Assembly: GCF_000720765.1 (NCBI RefSeq)
Contig: NZ_JODC01000013.1
Span: 1 to 64,000, forward strand
Length of the DNA stretch: 64,000 bases
From: Streptomyces sp. NRRL S-646
GTDB taxonomy: Bacteria > Actinomycetota > Actinomycetes > Streptomycetales > Streptomycetaceae
Direction: 5' to 3'
Shown: piece by piece, positions 17,363-26,425 of the stretch
How the letters are laid out: every line of letters begins with the position of its first letter
How positions within the stretch are numbered: the first letter of the stretch is position 1
Made by a program: the position numbers and the translations under genes
Notes under the pieces: model-generated
What the model was told of the DNA's origin: nothing
Database searches by the model: none
The model's input: the letters and a program-made list of their open reading frames with translations, nothing else

Positions 17363-17440
17363 AAACCCCAGGCCACTGACCTGGGGTTTCATCGTGGAGC
17401 GGGTGACGAGAATCGAACTCGCGCTCTCAGCTTGGGAAGC
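17363..17440 (-). repeat. att-like copy E: tRNA-Gly 3' half plus hairpin
   Basis: Hairpin AAACCCCAGG (17363-17372) / CCTGGGGTTT (17380-17389), then 17395-17440 identical to the tRNA-Gly 3' half with CCA, followed by the shared GACGGCGCTTG flank. It has arm-type repeats on both sides (17316 and 17549), the most complete attP-like layout in the window together with copy B. Confidence 0.82.
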
Positions 17441-17548
17441 GACGGCGCTTGCGCGGCTGCAGGGCTGCTGACCTGCACGGATTCGTTGTGCTGGCGACGT
17501 TGCCCGGGCATGGCCGCGCCCCTGTTGACCATGGTTGTCCGCTCTTAT

Positions 17549-17566
17549 GGGCACGCTGTGGGCACG
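17549..17566. repeat. Arm-type direct repeat pair right of copy E
   Basis: GGGCACG-CTGT-GGGCACG, exact, 11-bp period, preceded by GTCCGCTCTTAT. It is almost the same as the pair right of copy B (GTCCGGTCTTAT). Between here and 17756 I see no supported gene. Confidence 0.5.
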
Positions 17567-17756
17567 GCTTTGAGGAACGGCGGGCAGAGTGCGTGCGGGA
17601 ACGGGCTCTGCGCTTGGCTCGGCTGGTACGGATATCCGGTTCGGGCAGCCTTCGCGAGCGCACAGCCTCTCTGGCGAATCTGGGACCGGGCCCAGGAGGA
17701 GCCCGGTCTCCCCACCCGGCTCGGGCAGTGGCCGAGCCGGGGCGGCGGCGGGGAAA

Positions 17757-17794
17757 AGGGCGCCTGACCGGCATCACCCCAGGTCGGGCGCCCT
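17757..17794. terminator. Hairpin downstream of NCS1 gene
   Basis: AGGGCGCCTGACC pairs with GGTCGGGCGCCCT (one wobble pair) around a 12-nt loop, 28 bp after the NCS1 stop. Confidence 0.6.
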
Positions 17795-17821
17795 ACTCGG
17801 GTTGCTGGAAGAAGCTGACTG

Positions 17822-19342
17822 CTATGCCTTGGTCGCCTCCGGCGCTTCCGTTGCCCCCGTCCTCGCTGTGAGGGGGCTCTTGCCTCCGCTGAACGCGAAG
17901 TAGAGCACCCCGGCCACGACGACTCCGATGAACCAGGAGTACGGACCCAGCGTCGCCCCGTATCCGGACGGTCCGTAGACGGGGAGGATGCTGGAGAAGA
18001 CGGCGCCCACCACCCCGGCGGCGAACGCCCGTACGTTCCAGCCGCCCTGGAAGCGGAACTCCCCGCCTTCGTCGTACAGAGCGGGCACGTTCAGCTGTGT
18101 CTTCCGGATGAGGTAGTAGTCGACGACGATCACACCGAAGATGGGGCCCATCGTCGAGCCGATGGCGTTGACGAAGCTGGGGGCGTTGTCCCAGGGGTGG
18201 AGCGGGTAGAGCAGCAGCGCGATGACGGCGGCGATGAGGCCGCCCCGCCGGAAGGTCACGTACTTCGGGGCCACGTTGGCGAAGTCGAAGGCGGGACTGA
18301 CGAAGTTGGCGACGACGTTGATGCCGAGGGTCGCCACGGCGAAGGTCAGGGCGGCGAGCAGGACGAGGACCGCGCTGTCGAACTTGGCGGAGACCTTGGC
18401 CGGTTCCAGGATGACCTCCCCGTACACCTTGCTGGCGGCGGCCGTGGTGATCGCGGCGACGAGGGAGAAGAGGATCAGGTTGACGGGCAGGCCCCAGATG
18501 TTGCCCTTCTTCAGGGCCTTCGCGTCCGGGGCGAAGCGTGCGAAGTCACCGAAGTTGAGGAACAGGGCGGCGAAGTAGGTCACCCAGGTGGCGGCTATCG
18601 CCGCGATCGCGGCGAGTGAGCCCGGGCTGACGTCGAGCCCGGTGGCGCTCTTGGCGAGTGCGGCAAGGTCGCCGCTCGGCATGTCGACGGAGAAGGACAG
18701 CGCCCCGGCCTTCACGGACAGCGCGATCGCGAGGATCAGCATCATCAGCCAGACCGCCGGGCCGGCGAAGTCCTGGAAACGACGGACCGTTTCCATCCCC
18801 TTGCTGATGATGAGCAGCTGGGCGGCCCACACACCGAGGTAGCACAGCACTTCGAGGCCGCTGTGGTCGAAGAGCCGAGTGGTCTCGTGCAGATGCTTGG
18901 GTCCGTCGTAGCGGACGAGGAAGGCCACGATGGCGCCGGCGGCGGCGCTGGTCTGGGCGCCGTACCAGAAGGTGGCGACCACGGCCCGTACGAGAGCCGG
19001 GACGTTGGCGCCGAAGGTGCCGAACGAGGCGCGGGCGAGGACCGGGTAGGGGACACCGGTCTTGACGCCCGCCTTGCCGATGAGGGTCATCAGCCAGTAG
19101 ATGATCAGCGAGCCCACACCGATGCCGATGAGGAACTTGAAGGTGTTGCCCGCGACGAGGAACAGGCTGGCGGCCAGGAAGTAGCCGTACAGACTGTGCA
19201 CGTCCGAGGTCCAGACGTTGAAGATGCTGAAGGCGCCCCACTTGCGTTCGGTGGCGGGGGCGAGATCCTCGTTGTAGAGACGGGGGGAGTACCCGGGCGG
19301 GGTGGCGGTTCTGTCCGCGTCCGCGCTGTCCGTGGCCGGCAT
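17822..19342 (-). CDS. NCS1-family nucleobase/hydantoin:cation symporter
   Basis: 506 aa with about twelve hydrophobic helices. The N-terminal YNEDLAPATERKWGAFSIFNVW and the following D-V-H-S are diagnostic of the NCS1 (Fur/cytosine-purine-permease) family. Further family segments are GVPYPVLARASFGTFGANVP, a Trp/Gln-rich helix (FWYGAQTSA), and FANVAPKYVTF near helix 8-9. Members import uracil, allantoin, cytosine or hydantoins with H+ or Na+; the substrate cannot be read here. No catabolic gene adjoins it, so it may act alone. It is the first gene right of copy E. Confidence 0.9.
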   Translation of the reverse strand: MPATDSADADRTATPPGYSPRLYNEDLAPATERKWGAFSIFNVWTSDVHSLYGYFLAASLFLVAGNTFKFLIGIGVGSLIIYWLMTLIGKAGVKTGVPYPVLARASFGTFGANVPALVRAVVATFWYGAQTSAAAGAIVAFLVRYDGPKHLHETTRLFDHSGLEVLCYLGVWAAQLLIISKGMETVRRFQDFAGPAVWLMMLILAIALSVKAGALSFSVDMPSGDLAALAKSATGLDVSPGSLAAIAAIAATWVTYFAALFLNFGDFARFAPDAKALKKGNIWGLPVNLILFSLVAAITTAAASKVYGEVILEPAKVSAKFDSAVLVLLAALTFAVATLGINVVANFVSPAFDFANVAPKYVTFRRGGLIAAVIALLLYPLHPWDNAPSFVNAIGSTMGPIFGVIVVDYYLIRKTQLNVPALYDEGGEFRFQGGWNVRAFAAGVVGAVFSSILPVYGPSGYGATLGPYSWFIGVVVAGVLYFAFSGGKSPLTARTGATEAPEATKA

Positions 19343-19884
19343 GTCCTGCTCCTTCTTGCGGTGCCCCTACCGGCGTCGCGCCGGCCGGTTGATGGGGCAG
19401 CTAACGGCCCCGATGTTGCATTGGCATGTCGGGCGCGTAGCAGACTCGTCAACGGAAAACTTCTTCCATTTCCGGATCGAGTCACCGGTTGATCAGTGCC
19501 CGTGGAGCGGTTGGACGAGGGGCGTGATCACAGGCGGGACGGACTCCCGCGGAGCTGTCGGTGACAAGGGCCCGAGGCGTGATGCGCGGCGCCTGCTCGT
19601 GCCGCCCGCTGCGGGTGACGACATCGATCGCATGCAATGGCGGCGGAGCCAAGTCCCTTTAAACGACAACGGAGTTGTGCCGTCGGCGGTCGCACGGCGG
19701 TCGCACGGCGACCGCACCGGCCCGGCGGCGAGGTGCCCCGACCGGTGGGTGATCGGGAACCCGATGAGCAGGGAAAGCCTGCAAGCGTGCGGGACCGGTC
19801 CCGGACGCTCCTCCTAGCCTCGGTACGCGCAAGCCCGGTCGTCATCACAGATGCGGTGTGTGCCGGAGATGCCTGTGAAGGGGT
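19343..19884. other. Intergenic region, divergent promoters
   Basis: No convincing gene in 540 bp between the diverging NCS1 and membrane-protein genes. A short direct repeat, GGTCGCACGGC, occurs twice near 19690-19710. Promoters for both genes should be here, but I cannot place them reliably. Confidence 0.4.
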
Positions 19885-20337
19885 ATGACCATGGGGCAGG
19901 TACGCGAGGGTGCACGGTTGGCGGCCTGGGCCGTCAGCGGGGTCATCGGCCTGGCGGTGTTGTACGTGATCGGGGTGCTCGCCTTCGGCGGCGCGGAGTG
20001 GATCACCGCCCCGTTCCGCGGTGCGGCGGACAAGCGCGAGAACACCGGCGGCTCGGGCGAGTTCCGGCAGACCACGTACGAGGAGTTCTTCGATCTGTGC
20101 GCGGCCGTGCAGAACGCCGAAGGGACGATCCAGGCGCTCCGGGAGGAGCGGGAGGTCGCTTCGGAGACTCGCCTGACGCAGATCGACCAGTCGATCACCG
20201 CGCTGAAGGCCACGCGGATCGAGTCGGTCAACACCTACAACGCGAAGGCCGCCCAGGAGCACCGCGCACCCTTCCGCGACAAGGATCTGCCGTACCGGCT
20301 GGATGCCGGCGCCGAGCGCACGACGTGCACCAACTGA
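19885..20337 (+). CDS. Membrane-anchored coiled-coil protein
   Basis: 150 aa. Starts at 19885 and 19891 are both possible; GAAGGGG lies just upstream. One transmembrane helix at about 13-37 (AWAVSGVIGLAVLYVIGVLA) is followed by a charged helical domain (TIQALREEREVASETRLTQI and following), probably a coiled coil outside the membrane, with a C-terminal Cys. No domain name can be assigned. It lies 34 bp before a lipoprotein gene in the same direction, and the two probably form an operon. Confidence 0.7.
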   Translation: MTMGQVREGARLAAWAVSGVIGLAVLYVIGVLAFGGAEWITAPFRGAADKRENTGGSGEFRQTTYEEFFDLCAAVQNAEGTIQALREEREVASETRLTQIDQSITALKATRIESVNTYNAKAAQEHRAPFRDKDLPYRLDAGAERTTCTN

Positions 20338-20371
20338 TCCCCATCTCATCCCGGGAAGAGGGCAGCACCGC

Positions 20372-20929
20372 ATGAAGAAGTTCGCACGCATGGCCCTGGC
20401 CACCGTTGTCGCGCTCGTTGTGGGCCTTGCCCTGACGTCCTGCACCGGCGACTCCGGCCAGGACAAGGAGAACAAGGCCAAGCAGGACAACTACGACCGT
20501 CTCGTGGCCCAGCAGCCGGCGGGCCGCATGGAGTACTCGCCGACCCGCGAAGCGATCAACCAGTGGATCAGGACGTGGGGGAAGCGGGGCAAACTCTCGT
20601 ACGTCTACATCCAGAACGCCAAGGGCGAGTACGGGTACTTCATCATGAAGGGCCTGCCGGTGCCGCGCTGCAAGATGCTCACTCCGACGGAGAGGGTGGA
20701 GTCCTCCTCCAACGGCGTCGCAGTCCTCGCGCAGCCCGGCATGGACGGCACGTATTCGTCGGGTTCCACCTGCAACGCCTACTACGGTTTCGATGCCATG
20801 ACGGGCGTGTACATGGAATTCACGGTCGGCACGAACCAGTCGTTCTTCCTGTTCGACAAGCCCATGACGATGCCGGAGTACGCCAGTGCCAAGCAATTGG
20901 GGCCGACCTCGGTGAAGGACGTCGGGTAG
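20372..20929 (+). CDS. Lipoprotein, unknown function
   Basis: About 185 aa from the ATG at 20372, preceded by GAAGAGGG. MKKFARMALATVV starts a type II signal peptide with lipobox LTSC. The mature domain contains TREAINQWIRTWGKRGKLSY and YVYIQNAKGEYGYFIMKGLP, a pattern I associate with small lipoproteins on actinobacterial mobile elements, plus cysteines in RCKMLTP and STCNAYYG. Probably operonic with the preceding membrane protein. Confidence 0.75.
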   Translation: MKKFARMALATVVALVVGLALTSCTGDSGQDKENKAKQDNYDRLVAQQPAGRMEYSPTREAINQWIRTWGKRGKLSYVYIQNAKGEYGYFIMKGLPVPRCKMLTPTERVESSSNGVAVLAQPGMDGTYSSGSTCNAYYGFDAMTGVYMEFTVGTNQSFFLFDKPMTMPEYASAKQLGPTSVKDVG

Positions 20930-20958
20930 CAATATGGCGCCGGTGATCCTGCTGGTAG

Positions 20959-22797
20959 TCAGTACGCCGACTTCAGCGTTCCGCCGGGGAGTTTCTTCCC
21001 GTCCTCCCGGCCCACGCCGCACAGCACCCACCGGAACCCGGCGTCCCACTCCTCGTCCGAGGAGTACCAGCCCCACATCTCGTGTCCCTGGCCACGGGCC
21101 CAGTTGACGCCGTACTTCTCGTCGCAGAGGTCTCCCGCGTCGACACTGTCCGCCGAGCCGTCGCCCGAGGCCCGGGTCCAGCCCACCATCTGCTGGTCGT
21201 GCGGTCCGTCGCAGTTCACCAGGGTCTTGGTGTACGTGTCGTCCTCGTCCTTCCGCGTGTCGACGCAGTCCCCCGGGCCCAGCTGCGTGACGAACACCTC
21301 GTTGCCGAACTTGCGGAAGTCGCCGAGCGGGCCGCCCGCGGTGGCGTTCCTCAGCAAGAGCAGGCAGGCCGAGGGCGGCGGTTCGCTCTGCCCGGGCCCG
21401 GGCGTGAGGACGTACAGCACCGGGTCCGCCATGGTCGCCCGCAGCCTGGCGGTGCGCCGGGTGCACTCGTCCCGCGCCGCCCGCGTGCCGTCGGCTGCGA
21501 CGGTCGTGATGACCTGGCCGTCGGGATTGTCGTCGTAGCAGTCGACGACCTTCACCTTGGGCAGCTCCTTGAACTTCCCGTCCCTCCCGTCGGCGTCGAC
21601 GCACTGTCCCGGTGTGAGCTCCTCGCGCAGCCCCGCCTGCCGTCCGTACGGGTACGCGTTTCGGGTCACGGTCGGGGAAGGGCTCGCGGCCACCTTCGTA
21701 CCGACCTCCGGCCCCTTCACCCCGGCCTTCTCCGCCGGGTGCGTGGCGGCGCCCAGCGCGAATCCGCCGGCCCCCACCAGCACGGCAACGAGCGTCAGCA
21801 GTACGGACGTTCGCCGGCCGAGCGACCCGCGAGCGGCGGCCGAGGGGCTCCCGGAGCCGGTCGCGGCGGCGGGATCGGCGCCGGATCCGGTCCTCTCCCG
21901 GGCGGTTCCGGGAAGCGCGGGCAGCGGCGTACGAGGGGTCCCGGTTCCCCCGGCCTCCGCGAGCAGCTCACGCGCTCGCTCCACCCGCATACGCTCCGTC
22001 GGATCCTTGGCCAGCAGCCCCATGATCACGCGGCTCAGCGGGTCGCTCGCCCGCTGCGGTACGGCGGGTTCCGCGGTCAGCGCCGCCATGAGGGAGGCGT
22101 CGAGCGTGTCCCGCTCGAAGGGGGAGGCGCCCTCGACGGCGAAGTAGAGAGTGGCACCGAGCGAGAACAGGTCGGTCGCTTCCGTCGCTTCGCCGCCGGA
22201 CAGTCGTTCCGGCGCCAGGTAGCCCGGGGTGCCCACCACCATGCCGCTCCGGGTGACCCGGGTTTCCCGGGGCCACAGCGAGATGCCGTAGTCCGTGAGC
22301 AGGACCCGTCGATCGGCGGCTCCGGACGGGTCCGGCGCCAGCAGGACGTTGGAGGGCTTCACGTCCCGGTGGATGATGCCGAGCCGGTGCCCGGCGGACA
22401 GCGCGTCGAGGGTGGCCGCCCCGATCCGGGCCACCTCCTCGCTCGGCAGCGGCCCGCGGTCCTCCACCACGGCCCGCAGATCCCGGGTGCCGGGCAGGTA
22501 CTCCATCACGATCCACGGGCGGTCGTCGTCCTCCACCACGTCGTACACCGTGATCACGTTCGGGTGCTCGCGCAGCTGCGCCGCCTTCAGCGCCTCCCTG
22601 CGCCCGCGGTGGACGGGGTCGTCGCCGGGTCCGTCCGACTCGTACGGAACGGCGATCTCCTTGACCGCGACCCGGACCTGGAGGTCCTCGTCCTCGGCCA
22701 GCCACACGTGTCCGCCACCGCCGGAACCCAGCCGCTCCCGGAGCCGGTACCGCCCGGCGATGACCCCGCCGAAGCCACGGTCCGCGCCGCCGCTCAC
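20959..22797 (-). CDS. Membrane Ser/Thr protein kinase (PknB-like)
   Basis: About 612 aa. The GTG at 22797 overlaps the preceding gene's stop by 4 bp. Kinase domain about 10-270: P-loop GSGGGGHV, VAVKEI lysine, catalytic IIHRDVKPSN, then TDYGIS in place of the usual DFG, then GTPGYLAPERLSGG. A Pro/Ala/Ser linker leads to one transmembrane helix (about 330-350, VLLTLVAVLVGAGGFALGA). An extracellular region carries paired GQCVD / GDCVD segments and several cysteines, likely two related sensor repeats. The DYG variant keeps the metal-binding Asp, so activity is expected. It is transcribed with the membrane protein at 22794 and faces the second kinase operon. Confidence 0.9.
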   Translation of the reverse strand: MSGGADRGFGGVIAGRYRLRERLGSGGGGHVWLAEDEDLQVRVAVKEIAVPYESDGPGDDPVHRGRREALKAAQLREHPNVITVYDVVEDDDRPWIVMEYLPGTRDLRAVVEDRGPLPSEEVARIGAATLDALSAGHRLGIIHRDVKPSNVLLAPDPSGAADRRVLLTDYGISLWPRETRVTRSGMVVGTPGYLAPERLSGGEATEATDLFSLGATLYFAVEGASPFERDTLDASLMAALTAEPAVPQRASDPLSRVIMGLLAKDPTERMRVERARELLAEAGGTGTPRTPLPALPGTARERTGSGADPAAATGSGSPSAAARGSLGRRTSVLLTLVAVLVGAGGFALGAATHPAEKAGVKGPEVGTKVAASPSPTVTRNAYPYGRQAGLREELTPGQCVDADGRDGKFKELPKVKVVDCYDDNPDGQVITTVAADGTRAARDECTRRTARLRATMADPVLYVLTPGPGQSEPPPSACLLLLRNATAGGPLGDFRKFGNEVFVTQLGPGDCVDTRKDEDDTYTKTLVNCDGPHDQQMVGWTRASGDGSADSVDAGDLCDEKYGVNWARGQGHEMWGWYSSDEEWDAGFRWVLCGVGREDGKKLPGGTLKSAY

Positions 22798-24218
22798 CGG
22801 ACGACCAGCGGGCGGAAGGCGGAGCGCACATCGGACGTGGACGGGTCGACGTACATCGAGACCGTGTTCTCCGCGGTGAAGATGGTCGAGGGGCAGCTCG
22901 TACCGCTGATCTGGATCTTGCGGTCGGCGACCAGCCTTCCGGTGCGCAGCTCGTAGACCTTCACCGGGATCTCGATCTTGTGGAAGCTCACGTACCCGAC
23001 GGCGCCGGAGGACTCGCTCCGGTACGGGCAGGTCTCGACGGAATCCCCGAAGGTGTCCTCGCCCATGCAGACCACCAGCACCGCGTCGGTGGCATCGTCC
23101 GCCTTCCAGGAGCCGGGGAACCGCTTCGGGTAGCCGGAGGCGGTGCCGTTCTCGTCGGAGGCGTAGAACAGCGCGGGGTTGGTGCCCTTGCTCATGGGCT
23201 TGGCGCCGCTGTACTTCGCCGGGGCGGCGCAGTACTCGGGCTGGGTGCCGGTCTCTGCGGAGAGCAGGTTGCTGACGTTCGCCAACTCGGCGCTCAGGGT
23301 GGCCTTCCTGGCTCCCTTCCGGGCCCGGTCCGCGAGGCCGCTGCCGGGATACCGGTCGAGCAGCCGCTCGTAGTACGTGCGCGCCTCCTCCCAACGGTCG
23401 TCCGCCAGGAGGTCGTCACCGCATCCGACGAGCGCCGCGGGCGCGGTCAGCGCGGCCGTGTCGGCCGCCCGGTCCAGTACGTCGTGGCTCCGCCCCCGGT
23501 CGCGGAGCCAGTCGGTGACGGCGGCGGTGTCGCAGGGGTCCTTGGCGGGCAGCCTGCCGAGGAATCCGTTCAAGGTCGCTTCGACCGTCTTCTCGTTGCC
23601 GTCCTTCGCCAGCACGGAAGCGAGCGTGCCGAAGCCGTCCGCCAGGGCCTCGGTGTCCCCGGTCAGCGCCCTGCTCAGCTCGGCCCGGGCCGTCCGCAGC
23701 CGGTCGCACGCCGCTACGGCCTCGTCACCGCGGGCGGTGAGCGGGGCGTCGGCTACGCGGTGCCCGAACCACACGCTGTCCTGGGCCGTCGACACCCGTG
23801 CGCAGTCGCCGCTTTCGCGCGCCTCGGTGACGCTGCGACCGATCCTGAACGCGTCGAAGCGCAACAGCCCCACCACCAGCAGCACCGGCAGCGTGATGCC
23901 GAGCGCGACCAGGCGCTGTCTGCGCGCCGTGCCTCGGCCGCCGCCTCCGCGCGCCAGGAAGCACCCGTGGACGACCACGGCCGCCCACCACACCAGCACG
24001 GCCACCTCGTACGACCGCGAGGCGGTCGTGACGAGCATGAAGACGAGTACGGCGCTGCCGGCCACGGCGGCGAGGGCGAGCCGGCGTCGCCGCAGCAGCA
24101 GATAGCCGACGCCGAGGAGCGAGGCATTGCCCAGGGCGGCGGCCACCGGGTCGGGTGCCCTGGGCTCGTCGGGCGCGGCATTCGGCATGGTGGGTAGGGC
24201 GTACGTCGGGTCGCTCAT
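22794..24218 (-). CDS. Multi-pass membrane protein with TPR-like region
   Basis: 474 aa. After a Pro-rich N-terminus, the first about 130 residues hold four hydrophobic helices (GNASLLGVGYLLLRRRRLAL; VAVLVWWAAVVVHGCFLA; ITLPVLLVVGLL). The middle is Ala-rich and helical, with a tetratricopeptide-like unit (DDRWEEARTYYERLLDRYPG). The last 150 residues look like an exported beta domain with several cysteines. It is the first gene of the kinase operon (GTGA overlap) and may be the kinase's partner or substrate; that is inference from coupling. Confidence 0.7.
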   Translation of the reverse strand: MSDPTYALPTMPNAAPDEPRAPDPVAAALGNASLLGVGYLLLRRRRLALAAVAGSAVLVFMLVTTASRSYEVAVLVWWAAVVVHGCFLARGGGGRGTARRQRLVALGITLPVLLVVGLLRFDAFRIGRSVTEARESGDCARVSTAQDSVWFGHRVADAPLTARGDEAVAACDRLRTARAELSRALTGDTEALADGFGTLASVLAKDGNEKTVEATLNGFLGRLPAKDPCDTAAVTDWLRDRGRSHDVLDRAADTAALTAPAALVGCGDDLLADDRWEEARTYYERLLDRYPGSGLADRARKGARKATLSAELANVSNLLSAETGTQPEYCAAPAKYSGAKPMSKGTNPALFYASDENGTASGYPKRFPGSWKADDATDAVLVVCMGEDTFGDSVETCPYRSESSGAVGYVSFHKIEIPVKVYELRTGRLVADRKIQISGTSCPSTIFTAENTVSMYVDPSTSDVRSAFRPLVVR

Positions 24219-24295
24219 CCTGATCTCCCCCGGTCTCGGTCACGAACAGGTCCGGTGCCCGCATGGTGCGGCGCCGTTCCCGGGAGGGGTCCCGG

Positions 24296-24365
24296 GCGAC
24301 CGCGGACCGGCCGCGCTGTGGGGGTTCTGGGCGACCGTGAACCGGCCGCGCTGTGGGGGTTCTGG
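24296..24365. repeat. 35-bp tandem duplication between kinase operons
   Basis: GCGACCGCGGACCGGCCGCG... (24296-24330) is repeated at 24331-24365 with two differences. It lies in the 250-bp region between the diverging kinase operons, so it could duplicate a regulator site. Confidence 0.8.
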
Positions 24366-24468
24366 ACGGGTCCGCGCGAAGTCCGGTGAAAGAGATCACA
24401 GCCAGGTGCGGGCTGAGTACACTCCGTCGTCTGGCAGGACCATCGGCGGTGAGGCGAGGGGCGGGGCG

Positions 24469-26424
24469 GTGCTCGTGACACCGGAGGCCGGGGACAAGAT
24501 CGCCGGCCGGTACCTCTTGCAGGAGCCCATCGGCAGAGGCGGGATGGGCGTCGTCTGGCTGGCCTGGGACGAGCGGCTCGAACGGCGGGTCGCGGTCAAG
24601 TGCGCACGCCTGGACGACGATCGGGCCACGCGACGGCTCATGGGCGAGGCGCGCAACGCCGGGCGGCTGCACCACCCGAACATCGTGGGCGTCTTCGACT
24701 TCGTCGACGAGGGCGCCACCTGCTGGATCATCATGGAGTACGTCCCCTCGCGCAGCCTCGCACAGATCCTGACGGAGAGCGGTCCGCTCACGCCCGAGGC
24801 CGCCTGCTCGATCGGCTGCCAGATCGCGGCCGCGCTTGCGAAGTCCCACCACGAGGGCGTGGTGCACGGCGATGTGACGCCGGAGAACATCCTCGTCACC
24901 GACGAAGGCGTCGCGAGACTGACCGACTTCGGGATCTCGCGGGCGCTGTGGAGCGACGTCACACAGAGCGGGACGAGCAGTGTGCCCGGCAAACCACCGT
25001 ATCTGGCCCCGGAGTTGGCCAAGGGGCTGCCCGCGGGCGAGAAGTCCGACGTGTTCTCCCTGGGCGCCTCCCTGTTCATGGCGGTCGAGGGCCGGTCGCC
25101 GTACGGCGAGGTCGAACACCCCGCGGCCTACCTGGCCCGGGCCGTCGAGGGACACATCGAGCCCGCGCACCGGGTCGGCCCGCTGGCGGGGCCGCTCACC
25201 GCCCTGCTGGAGGTGGAGCCCCGGCGCCGGCCCGACGCCGCCAGGGCGCAGAGGCTGCTGACGCGCGCCGCGCCACCACCCCCGCACATAGCGGAGCTGT
25301 TGCACGACAGCCGTGTGCGGGACCTGACGTCCCCAACCCTCCGGCTACGGCGACTCGTCCGCCGGGCGCAGGACTCCACGCCCTTCGGGCCGCAGCCGCA
25401 ACAGCCCCTGCGCCGACGCCGGTTGGTCATCACGGCGGTGGCGCTGGCCGCGGCGGGCGCGATCACGGCCGGGCTGGTCGTCTTCGGCCCGTGGGCCTCG
25501 AAGAACGAGGGAGACGAGGGCGGCCGTACGGGTACGACCGACGCGAAACCCTCGGCCACGTTGCCGGCCGGTGCCATCGGCGACGAGCGTACGGCGGACC
25601 CCTGCGGGCTGCTCGACGCCGCCTCGCTGAGCCGCTTCGGCGACACCGTACTCGACCCGGACTACGGGGAGTTCGACCGCTGCGACGTCCTGGTGCGCAA
25701 CAACAGCGGTGACGACAACGCGGACGTCCAGGTCAACCTCGACTCGGACCGGGACGACTTCGAAGACATCGCATCCACCCACCTCGTCGGCGGCCTCACG
25801 GTCGTGACCCTCAAACGGGACGGGAGGGCCTGCGAGCGGGCCGTCCTGACCACCGACGGCAAGCAGATCCGCGTCATCGGGAAGCAACTGGGCGAAGCGG
25901 CGCCCGACCCGTGCCAGCTGGCCGACGCCGCCACCGACCACGTGGTCGGCGTGCTGGCCGACGGCCCGGTGCCCCGGCGTTCGTCGCCGCCGCCCGCGAA
26001 CTCCCTGGCCCGGTTGGACACCTGCACCCTGCTCGACGCCACCGCGCTCAAGCGGCTGCCCGGCGTCGACGCGGACAACCGGGACCGCGGCTTCGGTTCC
26101 TGGAGTTGCGACTGGTCCAGCGACGACGGCACACGCGAGGTCGAGATCCAGTTCAGCCGGGACAACTCGCTGGACTCCGACGACGGAACGGCGGTGGACG
26201 TCGCCGGGACGCGGAGCTATTACGTGGCGGACGAGGCCGAGGACGACAGCTGCACCGTACGGACACCGCACCGTACGTACACGGACTCCGTCGGCGACCG
26301 CACCGTCGAGCTGCTCCAGCTGACCGTGTACGCGCCGCGGTCGACCGCCGAACTGTGCGACTCCGCCGCGGAGTTCGCGACCACCGCCGTACAGAACATC
26401 GCGAAGCGAGCGCAGGAGCGGTGA
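24469..26424 (+). CDS. Membrane Ser/Thr protein kinase with HGD catalytic loop
   Basis: About 651 aa; GTG at 24469 (24475 also possible) after a GA-rich run. Kinase domain about 8-265: IGRGGMGVVW loop, VAVKCARL lysine, then VVHGDVTPENIL, where HRD has become HGD, then LTDFGISR and PPYLAPELAKG. Loss of the Arg makes it a non-RD kinase, which usually does not need activation-loop phosphorylation. One transmembrane helix lies near 322-345. The extracellular part has two similar cysteine-containing modules (DPCGLLDAASLSRFGD; DTCTLLDATALKRLPG), probably a duplicated sensor domain. It is followed one base later by an FHA gene. Confidence 0.9.
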   Translation: MLVTPEAGDKIAGRYLLQEPIGRGGMGVVWLAWDERLERRVAVKCARLDDDRATRRLMGEARNAGRLHHPNIVGVFDFVDEGATCWIIMEYVPSRSLAQILTESGPLTPEAACSIGCQIAAALAKSHHEGVVHGDVTPENILVTDEGVARLTDFGISRALWSDVTQSGTSSVPGKPPYLAPELAKGLPAGEKSDVFSLGASLFMAVEGRSPYGEVEHPAAYLARAVEGHIEPAHRVGPLAGPLTALLEVEPRRRPDAARAQRLLTRAAPPPPHIAELLHDSRVRDLTSPTLRLRRLVRRAQDSTPFGPQPQQPLRRRRLVITAVALAAAGAITAGLVVFGPWASKNEGDEGGRTGTTDAKPSATLPAGAIGDERTADPCGLLDAASLSRFGDTVLDPDYGEFDRCDVLVRNNSGDDNADVQVNLDSDRDDFEDIASTHLVGGLTVVTLKRDGRACERAVLTTDGKQIRVIGKQLGEAAPDPCQLADAATDHVVGVLADGPVPRRSSPPPANSLARLDTCTLLDATALKRLPGVDADNRDRGFGSWSCDWSSDDGTREVEIQFSRDNSLDSDDGTAVDVAGTRSYYVADEAEDDSCTVRTPHRTYTDSVGDRTVELLQLTVYAPRSTAELCDSAAEFATTAVQNIAKRAQER

Positions 26425-26425
26425 C

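Noticed and set aside
290..17440. Partial tRNA-Gly copies A-E as functional tRNA genes
   Set aside because: All lack the D-arm and 5' acceptor strand, so no tRNA can fold.
4258..17820. A hidden integrase or transposase gene near the att copies
   Set aside because: I looked for tyrosine-recombinase R-H-R-Y patterns and serine-recombinase starts in the flanks and found none; only non-coding arms and remnants.
19493..19717. 74-aa minus-strand frame in the NCS1 upstream region
   Set aside because: No coding pattern or homology signal; probably promoter sequence.
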